Source: Theristus sp. LFF4_11
Lineage: Eukaryota > Nematoda > Chromadorea > Monhysterida > Xyalidae
Assembly (NCBI GenBank): GCA_030248135.1
Contig: JASANC010002628.1
Span: forward strand, 62,001 to 126,000
DNA: 64,000 nt
Reading direction: 5' to 3'
Shown here: one piece after another, positions 1 through 10,000 of the stretch
How positions within the stretch are numbered: the first letter of the stretch is position 1
Layout: the number at the start of each line of letters is the position of its first letter
Notes under the pieces: model-generated
Databases searched by the model: none
What the model saw: the letters and a program-made list of their open reading frames with translations, nothing else
What the model was told of the DNA's origin: nothing
Made by a program: the position numbers and the translations under genes

Positions 1-536
1 TGTTGCTTTTTCGCTCACTGCTGGATTCTGTCAAACCAGCGTTACGTTTTTTATCGTTTAAAAATATTATAAAGTTAGGAAATTTTCTAAAAACACGTCT
101 CGGTTTTGTGATCTTGGAAGTTTCTTGTGAATTTAAAAATTACCAGATCCATCCTACTTCCAGTGATGCGTAATCCCGTGTGTGCGGGCGAAACCGGAGC
201 GTCGATTACCAAATCACGTTATGGATAGTGCTTGTCTATAATGCACGCTTCCGTTTCGCGCTGGACACACAGCTGAGAAACAGTGACGCTTTTGTGTTGA
301 TGCTGCAATACAATTTAGCGTCGTCAGCCGGTCCATGTTGCATGTGAGCGATACTGTTGGACCATCACAGACGTTCCAAAGCTCTCTCAGACGCTGGAGA
401 CTGGCTTTCATGTTGATTGGTTGTATTTTCAGCAACCCCCAAATGGCCGTATGACATTCAAATTCAGTCTAAATCAGACAAGTTTTCTCTGAAAAAAGTG
501 TCTGAGTTTGATTCGTATAGGTTTACGTTTTAAACC
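1..536. other. Upstream region of PPCS, no gene seen
   Basis: No open frame here resembles a known protein. The region directly precedes the PPCS start codon, so it probably holds the promoter and 5' UTR. I see no convincing TATA box and no repeat shared with the rest of the window. Confidence 0.4.
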
Positions 537-3500
537 ATGATGTCATCGAAAACCGATAAATCACCGTTCGACGATTTTCTGCCGTTTTCCGCCGAGATCC
601 GATTGAAGTTCGAGTCGAAAATTCACGATTTCGTCAGTCGACATCGCATCGAATCACAAATTCCGGTTGTGTTGGTCACTGTGAGTTTCGAGAGGGGGGC
701 ACATCCCTTTTCTGCATCTGCTGTTGGCCAGGCCGAATGCAGAGAATCATCATGCGAATCAGTTGATCGTGATTCGGAGTTTGATATGTGGAACAAGCTG
801 ATTGGCCGACTTTGGACGGAGCCCGCTGATTGGTTGCTTTAGGTATAATGCATCCAGTGGGCGTGCCTCTATGGGGAAGCAGTGCTCAGTCAACGAATCG
901 TCTAGTGCCGTACAAAAACAGGAGTTCACAATGTTCAGTTCTCTTTCGTGTTTTCAATTTTCCTTTTTTTCAGTCGGGCGGAACGACGGTACCATTGGAG
1001 GTGAACACGGTTCGCTTCATCGACAACTTCTCGACGGGCAACCGCGGCGCGGCGTCGGCAGAGTGAGCGAGCAGACTTTCGAATTCAACATAAAGAAATT
1101 TTTGTCGAATTTTGTTTTGAATGTCGGCCTGGATTGGCTGAATTGAATCCAGAATCTGGCCCATTCGCATTGTGCAGACGACAGCTTCAGCGTGTATGTA
1201 CAGTCGAACTCGGAAATAATAGGCAATCAGCTGATTGGTTGGTGATCACGTTAGGCATGTTTTCGTTGCAGGACAAACTCCGCTTCCACTGCAATGCCTG
1301 CATCACACGTGATCAATCACCAACCAATTTAACTGATTGCCTGTAATTTAGCGTTCGACTGCAGAAGTGAAGCACTGTAGAGTGGACATATTTTGCCGTC
1401 GGCGAACTGAACTCCATTCCCTTCCGCAAGTTTTTCAAGTTCTTTTCTTTTCATTGTTAGGTTTCGCTGTGTGAGCTGCGGACTGACACCGCGAGGGCTG
1501 GACACTGTTTATGCGGTTTCGCCACAAGCCAACCCAAGCATGTTTCTTTTCACGTTCGCAGACATTTTCTTCGTCACGGATACGCGGTGTTGTTGCTGCA
1601 TCGTGTTGGCTCCGTGATGCCGTTCGATCGACACTTTGCATTGTCGGTGGATTCACTTGAAATTGACGAGAAAAGCGAGCGAATTTGTGGCGAGTGGTTG
1701 GATTTTGATTTTGAACTGCTTCGTTGGATTGTTTTTGGTTGTTGCGCAGTTATCACTGGCTGGTCTGCTGGTGTCGACAGAGTCGGAAAGAATGTGAACA
1801 TACAAAACACTGACAGCAAAGAATATTAGCGTTAGTCAGTACAAGGGCAGTGAATAATGTATTCTGAAAACCACATATGATCTCTAGAGCGGTGTATGAA
1901 TAGAAGAATTTTTTTGAAGCAACTGATGAACGAATTGAACTAAAGAATTGCAAGATTGTTTTGCACGGATGATTTTTTCATTGCGTGTGAAATCAGCTGG
2001 TGTCTGTTTTGAAGTTAGTTGTTCAATTTATTGTGAATGAAACTCGCTTTTCAGTGAAAAACCATGGTGAAAAGACGGAAATTTTGCGACAATACCTGCG
2101 GGTTCAGGGACAGCAGCGATATTTGCGTGTGCCATTTACCACACTATTTGAATATATTGGTTGGTGAGGGTTTGTTCAAAAAGAATTCGTTGTGTCTTCT
2201 AAAATCAAGGCTTAAAAACAACATTTGCTAGCTTTGAAAGCGTTTTTCATGTTTGTTTTTGGATTCCCAGTTCCCAAATTCAAATCAACTTTTAAATTTT
2301 TCAGGTTTATTACATTTGTGTGGCAGAGAATTGAGTGTACTAGGCAACAGAGCACTGATATACCTGGCTGCTGCTGTCTCAGACTTTTACATTCCACCGA
2401 ATTTGATGGTCAGTTTTGAAGTCAATTTGAATTTCTGTGAAAGCAGAAAATCTCTGAAAACTGGCCAACCGGTGTCACAAAAACTGCACAAAACCTATGT
2501 TATCTTTCAAAGTCGATTGTTGTCAAAAAATCGCTATTTCATCATTTCCCTCCAATAACAGGCCACCAACGAAATACAGAGTGAGCGACACATGGTTGCA
2601 TTTGTGTCATTTGAATGCGTGGCAAGCTGATTGGCTGCATCCAGCTGGTTGGACAAATCAGTGAGCCACCAATTCAAGGACAGGCAACCAGCTGATTGGC
2701 TGTGAGTTACATAACAGTTCAACCTTATCACTTCATTCCCCTCCAATAACAGGCCACCAACAAAATCCAAAGCGATGCTGGCGTGCCCGAGCTGCAGTTG
2801 CGTGCGACACCGAAATTCCTGAGAACATTTGTGCAAGAAGTTGTCCCTCGCGCATTCGTGGTGACATTCAAGGTAATGTCTTTTTATTTGAATCAATCCG
2901 ATGGTTTTTGGTGTGATTGGTCTCAACGGGGGATCACGGTATGCGGTTTTTCGATGCAGGCGTTGCTGTGTGGGGCGGAGTTTGATTTTCACAGAAAGCA
3001 TGCATTCCGTAATCCCAACAAATCAGCTGATTCCCTAATTTAGAGTTCGACTGTAATGTCTTTTGGATTTGAATCAATCCGATGCTTGTTTGGCGTCAAA
3101 TTCAACTTGTTTGATACAGTAACGCTGATTTGAAACGTGCTGCTTGTGCAGACCATCTGTATTGGTCAGAATTAATATTTGAGCCACGCTTCGAATGCAA
3201 CCTGACCGTTTGTAAGGGCACCTTGTCTCATAGACAAAATACCGAAAATAAAGAAAGCTCTCTATGAATCGAATGATTGAATGAGATTTCTCGTGCTGTT
3301 GCGCATTCAGCTGGAAACAGACGAATCGATCTTATTGACGAAAGCGCGGGCAGCGCTGGCGAAATACGGCCACCAGGTTGGTTTTTCTGTTCGTAGTTGG
3401 TTGTTTACGAGACAGTTTTCGAGACTCCACTTATTCTCATGCCATTGTTTTGTCGGTCAATACCAGAAGTTCTGCTCGTGATTGGTTGTTTGCGAGTCAA

Positions 3501-3939
3501 ACCACTATTATTGTCATTTCTGTTCTGCGACTCGATGGGATTGCTTTTGCAGACGTGAGAGGAAGCTAGTTTTAATCTTTATGTGACAAATCAAAGTTGC
3601 CCAAGTGACTCGGCCCTGTTTAGAGGACTCGGATCACTTTGCCAATTTTGAATTCGCGCGTCATGCGTGAAAGTGTTCACCTATCTTTATGCGCGCATTG
3701 AGTCTCGAGACCAAAACAGCAGATCATACTCATTGTGAATTTCACGCCATTTCCTGCAGCTGGTAATCGCAAACACGCTCCAGAATCGACAGCGGGAAGT
3801 TCAGTTGGTTACGCTAGACTCAGAGGAGTTTATCAGAGTTTTACCAAACACGGACACGGCGCGAGACGAGATTGAACGCTTGATCATTGACAAGTTGACT
3901 GGAATGTTTGAGAAATATTGCAATGATACGTCAGTTTGA
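537..3939 (+). CDS. PPCS: Phosphopantothenate-cysteine ligase, 8 exons
   Basis: Joins 4'-phosphopantothenate to cysteine, the second step of coenzyme A synthesis, in the cytosol. Exons: 537-680, 974-1062, 1562-1722, 2055-2159, 2305-2408, 2753-2872, 3311-3376 and 3760-3939. They total 969 nt, giving 322 residues; animal enzymes are about 310. Family motifs appear in order: SGGTTVPLE opening exon 2 (about residue 49, nucleotide-binding loop), [54 protein letters not shown] (about 187-196), NKIQS (about 204) and AFVVTFKLETD across the exon 6/7 junction. The start is the first of two adjacent ATGs. The exon 3 and exon 4 donors (GTTGGA, GTTGGT) are weak and were chosen on phase. A poly(A) signal follows at 3963. 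Introns 2, 5 and 7 contain repeats. The exon 6 acceptor region is duplicated upstream (see findings). Confidence 0.92.
1199..1363. repeat. MITE family 1 copy in PPCS intron 2
   Basis: The ends are inverted copies of each other: TACAGTCGAACTCGGAAATA on the left and the complement of GTAATTTAGCGTTCGACTGC on the right. Next inward come the paired sub-terminal motifs CAATCAGCTGATTGGTTGG and CACCAACCAATTTAACTG. The centre has the family's GACAAACTCCGC core. No coding capacity, so a non-autonomous DNA transposon. Confidence 0.85.
2540..2780. repeat. Degenerate MITE flanked by a ~40-bp duplication of the PPCS exon 6 acceptor
   Basis: The segment CCTCCAATAACAGGCCACC and about 20 further bases occur at about 2545-2584 and again at about 2738-2777 with a few mismatches. 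The right copy is the genuine exon 6 acceptor and start of coding; the left copy also ends in a good donor (GTGAGC). Between them, about 2585-2735, is AT-poor sequence carrying AGCTGATTGGCTG twice, which relates it to MITE family 1. Confidence 0.6.
3590..3727 (-). repeat. MITE family 2, partial copy in PPCS intron 7
   Basis: Reversed relative to the copies at 17.6 and 23.5 kb. It shares their block running from GACTCAATGCGCGCAT through TGACGCG and AATTCAAAATTGG to GATCCGAGTCC. It lies directly upstream of the last PPCS exon without touching the acceptor. Confidence 0.7.
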
Positions 3940-3962
3940 CTCGCTCCTCCGCGGTTACTTCG

Positions 3963-3968
3963 AATAAA
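3963..3968 (+). terminator. PPCS polyadenylation signal
   Basis: AATAAA 24 bases after the PPCS stop codon. The following GT-rich stretch is modest. Confidence 0.5.
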
Positions 3969-3969
3969 T

Positions 3970-6900
3970 GCAGCTAATCGCAAAAAAAGGATTTCTTGTT
4001 CGATTTTTAAAAAGGCAGACAGTTTTGCAAAACGCCACAAGTTGTTTGTCATTCGAACGTGGCCTTGGGGCTCAGATATTTTTAGAAATGCTGACCAAAA
4101 ACACCAAACGCTGTTTTGCCAGATCAGATTGCACAAAAATAGCCTTGAAATTTTTGCTTGCAATAAATCAAAGTTATGATCTCTATTTTTCCCGGAATTT
4201 TCAGTGTTACTTTTCTTGACTGTCGTCAGATCAGTGCAAGACAATGTCATTTTGCAATGAAAGTACCGTTGAATCATCTGCTCAAAAGCGTTTCAGCAGA
4301 GTCCCTCTCCGCTCAGCAAGGTCTCAGTTGTTTATACATCTCAGATTATTCAAGAATTTTTTTCGGCCGGTTGCGAAATCGCTTTTATCGGCTTTTTTTC
4401 TGGTGGCATGGTAATAGCTGTGTGTATGTATTTTTTCTTTGTTCAATTTCAAACCGCTTCATTCTCACAAGCTTTGACTGCCTGGAATTTCTGATTCACT
4501 AACACTTGCACTGACTGACAGATATTCATATTTTCAAAAAAACGAGTCGACCAACCCAACTAAATCCCGCCAAAAAAACTGCAATCGAAATGAAACCCAA
4601 CAGTACCGCTGAAAATCACGTGCGAATAAAATGCTGATTGGCTGAAATGCTAGCTAGACTTTCCTTGGGCGTATACAAAAAATGTGAAAATACCGCTTGG
4701 TTATGTACGGCTCATACGGTTCTTGCAGTTGCGTTGGGAGTTGCCATGGGCGAAATGCCTTTTTTCAGATAAGCTCATACGTGTGTATCAGGAAGTGTAT
4801 CAGAGCTGCGAAATACACGTTACTTGCTGGCAAGAAGAGGAAGTGAACTGTTGAAAAGGGAATTGTCACTTCGTGGCGAAATAATCCTCACTTCATCATG
4901 GCAAAAATAATTAGTAATGGATTTCTTTGAAGTCCGTTCTGGCTCAGTCCTTTTGTGGCCCGGCACTGAATTTCGCAACCGCGTGCTATATTCAAGTCTC
5001 AGTCTGGCATGTGTTCAGTTTTCAGTTTTTACATGGTTTACAAGCCGGAAGCAACGTCTGATGCACCGTTTTTTTTTCTTTGAGCCCACATTCTGTAGTT
5101 AGTAAGACATCTTTTGCGATAGGCTTTGTGGTGTGTGGCATGAGTTTTTTCTCAGTTTTTTGTTTGTAATGTCATATTTGATTTTTCATCTTGTGAACCG
5201 GAAAAAATTCAAAAAAAGTTATTCCACACCATCTTTTATTTTTTGAACTTTTTCATTCCGGGCATTCAGACAGCATGTTGAAGGGCTTCTCTTGTATTTC
5301 GGTTCAAATGCGCGTTTTTTTCAAATTCTCTGAGCCGTTGAGCATTTTCACAGTCAAAACATGATAACAACAAAAAATGATAAATCCAATAAATTTACAG
5401 GATGCCTCAACATTTATTGAACAACCTACACAGCCATCACAGCTCCAATGCACATTTGAACAAAAAAACTGGTGAAATAGTTCCAGAATTTTCCAGTATT
5501 CATGGCTCTATCTGTGTGTCTGTGTGTTGCGTGTGCGTGCTTGTATTGTATGCATGGTTTCCAAGCCATAATTGTCTGTCACGTAGGCGCTTTTTTCGTC
5601 TGTATATCCCTTGCATTGCTTATGGTGAACTGGACTACAGGGCGGTTGTGTGGACCTTTGTAGCGTTTCTTTCAGATGATAACGTTGATTTGGAGCCTAT
5701 GTGTAACTTGGTAGCGCCTTGATCTTTGATGTTCTTCAGATTGCATTTTTGTTTTGTCGTTTTTTTCACCTGGTGTTCGCGTTCTTGGAGTGAAGCCTCA
5801 AGCACATGCCGTTGATGGACGTACGATATGTGTAGCAGTTTTGATATGACAACAAGTCGTTTCTCACACTTTTTCTGTTCTGAAACACCGCCTAAACCCA
5901 CTTTATGTCTATTGTAGCAAGCGTTTCGGCTAGTTTCGAAATCAGCAAAGAAACTTCTATGGCAATTCATACTTTTTAGCACACCCTGTGCATGTGCAGG
6001 AGTGAGTGATGTAACTAGGCAGCAAGATGATGTCACATTCTGTCAGTGTGTCAGAGCCCAGTGGTCGTTTGCTAATATGTTGTTGATATAGTTTAAAGGC
6101 TGACGCTAAACAAACGTGTCCGTTCTAGCTATCATTTTTCACTGATGCTTTGTTTAATTATGTGTTGCATTTTAATTGCGGTGGCGTTGTCAAGTATTTT
6201 CAGTCAAGGAATCTGTCTTCAGTACATGTGAGATTTGTATGAGTCAAAATTAAAAAAAACGATCTTTTAATACCTTCGATCAACTACAAGTGTAATCATG
6301 AACGACCAATCAGCAAGAGCGTGTTCAAGCGGAACAATCAGTAGTTTGTGCATAGACAATATCCATATTTCTTGCTTTTGTCATGTCATGTCTGAACTTG
6401 CTGACAGCTGCGTATACCCTTTAAATCTACAGGTTTCATGAATATGAATGAACTACAACATATGGCCCGATTATTCAATTTCTATCCGGTGTTTATTAAT
6501 GTTTTTAATGCTGAAAAACACGCCCCCTTAAAACAATAATTCAAGCCCCTTTCTGTTTGTTCTGCAGTTCTATAAAAGTTATTGAGACGCCGCGTTTTAC
6601 GGTGTCCATGCTCTGATTCACGTGCTGATACTGAAATTTTCATCGTCAAAAACACCTCCTTATCGTTTTTTTCGCAATTTTCAAGAGGATTATAAATTTG
6701 CAAACGGAACACCTGAAACACTTGAGCGTTGCTGTTTTCGGTTTTGTTTTGTTTTATGAAACAATAACCGTTGCAGTTGGTTTAAAAAAGGTCAACGCAA
6801 AAGCGGAGTCACTTTTATCAGTGGTCGGTCGTTCGGACGCTGTTGTTTACCGTATTTATATTTTTTGTTTAAAATTTGTGGTTTTTTGCTTTTTGTTGTT

Positions 6901-7055
6901 TCTCAAAAGCCGATTTCATGGCGTTCAAGCTGTTTCTTCGGTATCATTGCTAACGCGGAAGATTGATGTTCTTCGCTTGGTTTTTATCCTGATTGACTTG
7001 ATATAACCTGCTGACAGAAAAGGTTCAACGTAAAATAGTGTTGATTTTTTCTCAG
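3970..7055. other. Intergenic region, no supported gene
   Basis: T-rich sequence with many short open frames, none resembling a known family. One piece, 5402-5475, looks superficially like an exon because it follows TTTACAG and ends before GTGAAA, but I cannot join it to anything. Possible 5' regulatory region of the SLC34 gene. Confidence 0.4.
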
Positions 7056-10000
7056 GTTCATCAAAAACCGAATCGACAAGTACTTCGCACAGAATTTTGA
7101 AAAAAAAACTGAAAAAAAATCGATGAGCACACCGCTGGACGGAGCAACGGTGGACGATTTGCTTTTGGCGGGGAATTTGGCAGCGGACGAAAGTTGCACG
7201 TTCAACAACAACACGACCCGTGTTAGTTTCGCTTTTGTTTTGTTTTTGTTGGCTCAAAAACTCAAAAAATGGTCAAAATCCAATCCCCAGTCCATTCCAC
7301 AAATCAGTCCATGCCAAAGTTTTATTTGCCTTTTGGAAATTTTCAAATGGATTTTGGCACGGAATGAATTGTGGAATAAATGAATGCTGGAATTGATTTT
7401 GGCATTTTTTGAGCGTGTGTTATCATTAATTTACACAGCTCGGATCACTGCCAATTTTGAATTCCCGCGTCACGCATGAAACTGCTTACCTTTATGCGCG
7501 CATTGATTCTCGAAACCAAAATAAAAGATCTGTATGTGCAACCAAGTTGCGCCAGCCAGGCTGCACATAACGATTCGCCAACCTTCAGAACGCAAACCTC
7601 TTTTGACATTGTATGTGCATTGTAACCGTTTTATTCCGCACTGGACAATGAAAACAGAATTTCTCATTACAACACAGTAGTTTTCTCATTCATTCGATTG
7701 TTTAGAACTGTACTCTTTCAAATCGCAATTACTTGACAAACCTAAACTTCTCAAAAAACCAAGTTACGTCATTCCTGCTGCTCCATCTCATGTTCGTCGG
7801 CCACTTGTTCGTCTGCGTTCAGTTTTGAGTGAACGTATTTCGCAAGCGTCCCTGCAGCGAGACACAGCAGCACCCCGATAAGAAACGGAAGACTTCGCGT
7901 GATCCATGTGACTGCTGACGTCGTTTCTTTCGTAGTGCCTGGGTCTTTTTTAGGAGCTTCGGGTTCGTCTTCGGATTCAGTCGGTTTTGTGGTCGGCTGT
8001 TCCTGCAGGAATGTATTGTTGAGGGTCATTCATGAAGCAGTATTTAGTGACCGCGCATCCATGTTTAACACAGCTATGTACGCGTCACTAAATACTGCTT
8101 CATGAATGCGCCTTTAATTATATCGAACTTGCATTATCCTACGCCCACTGGATGAATGATACGGACTGAAGTTTGTTCCTCTTGTCTCACCGTGTTTTCA
8201 TCCGTTCGTACAGTGGTGCGTTCACTCGTTTGTTCTGTTGTCGGTTCGGTTGTTGTCTTTTCCTGAAAAAATGCACCGATTCAATAGTCGTTTATTGTCC
8301 GCTTAACTTTGTATTTTGTTCATTGTCATTTAGCCTGGTGGTAGCGCGTTAGACTCGTTGTCTGTGCATTCGGGGGATCGAACACCGCCGATCGAGGGGT
8401 GTATCGGCACTTAACGACAGAGAAAACTCAACGAGCGCCCTACTCGACGGCGTTCTCTGTGCGTTTTCCTGGGTGTTTGGACATGGCTAAAAAACATCGC
8501 CTAAATTATTCATTCGTTCATTCGCTCGCTCGCATCTGAATTTGATCCAAACAAAATGAAAAACGAGCACCAAAACCGAAACCAACACTAATCGACACCG
8601 CCACATCAGCTGTTGTTGTTGAAGTCGTTGTCGACGATGTGGTTTTCAGTGTGGTGGTTGGCGGTGTCGTTTCAGTTGTGGTGTTTTGAAGCATCGTGGC
8701 GTTTTGCGGTGTTGTTTTGGTTGTGGTGGCTTGCGTGGTGGTCTTGACTGTGGTCGTCTGCGGTGTGGTGATCGTTGTCGTTGTTGTTGTTGTTGGCTTG
8801 TCTTCCGTTCCTTTAGAAAACACACACATTGCATGTATTGCAGGACGTAAAGCGTGGTGAAACTGTCCGAAACCAGAACCCGATAGGTTGATTCTGTTCT
8901 ACGACCAGAACCCGCGCAGTTGATTGATTGGATTGATTTTATTCGCCACATTCTAAGTGTCAGGCATATGCAGAAGCACAAGGAAAACCAGTTTTCCAAA
9001 CCAGCAAAGCTGGGCACACAGCCATTGTTATACTTCTCAAGACGACCAACCGATTTCGCAGAGCGCATAATCCACATGGTACTCCTCACAGTCCACCGCA
9101 GACAGGCCGGTTCGCTCGTTTTCACCGGCGTCGCTCAGTGGACTGACCAACAGCAATCGGTTTCCGTCACTTCCGTTCGGAGTTCGCTCATACCGCCAGA
9201 GATCGCTCGGTATCGACTGGTTGCCGTTGTACCGCCAGGTGGCGGTGGCGTTGGCGAACACGCCAGCGACAAAGAAACGGTCGCGGATTTCCTGGCGGAA
9301 GTTTTTTCCCTGTCATGGTGTGATGTAATTGAAGCACACGGGCTTTTTTGTCATGTGGATACTGGATACATGAGCGTTGAAGCATAAAGGTGCATTCATG
9401 GAACTTTAGAAGCTGGCGTCACTTCATGCGGTGTCATTTCGTTACGCATTCATGAAACAAAAACATCGCAGTTTCATGTGTTGAGGGGACCCCTACGCTT
9501 TAGCCTGCGCGAGTGCATGGATGTGCCTTAACGCGGCGTTTGCTAGACAGGAGCTAGCAAACGCAATGTTTTGCACAGTGTTCCTGTCTTGCGCAGCACG
9601 CATGATGTGTCAACTTTCTGTTCCAGTGGCTTTTCCAAAAAAAACTGCCCAATTCCAACGTACATTGGTTCTCTCACGGTAATACGATCGATCGGGCAGC
9701 GAGTAGCACGGCTGTGTGAACGAACTGCCCGTGTCACGACATACGACTCCCACCGTCATGCGATCTTCCCGCCCGGAACTGTCTGTCGACATAGACTTCC
9801 TGGGCCAGTAGTAGTTCTCAACATACAGTCCATCTGCTAATAACTGCAACAATGTAATGGCTGAATGGTTGGTTGCACACACGTGCAGGTGATGCAGATG
9901 CGTTCGGTGCAGGCGGATGCGTGCATTCTGTCCAGGTATGGCTGAGGAGGCGGAGTTTGCAGAATACTTGCATCACACTACACACGTGTGTGCAACCAAC

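Noticed and set aside
3801..4502. Several frames of 80-158 residues after PPCS
   Set aside because: One is antisense to the last PPCS exon; the others lie in its 3' flank, with no known motifs.
5402..5475. Possible isolated exon after TTTACAG
   Set aside because: It runs into a stop soon after and cannot be joined in phase to any recognised gene.
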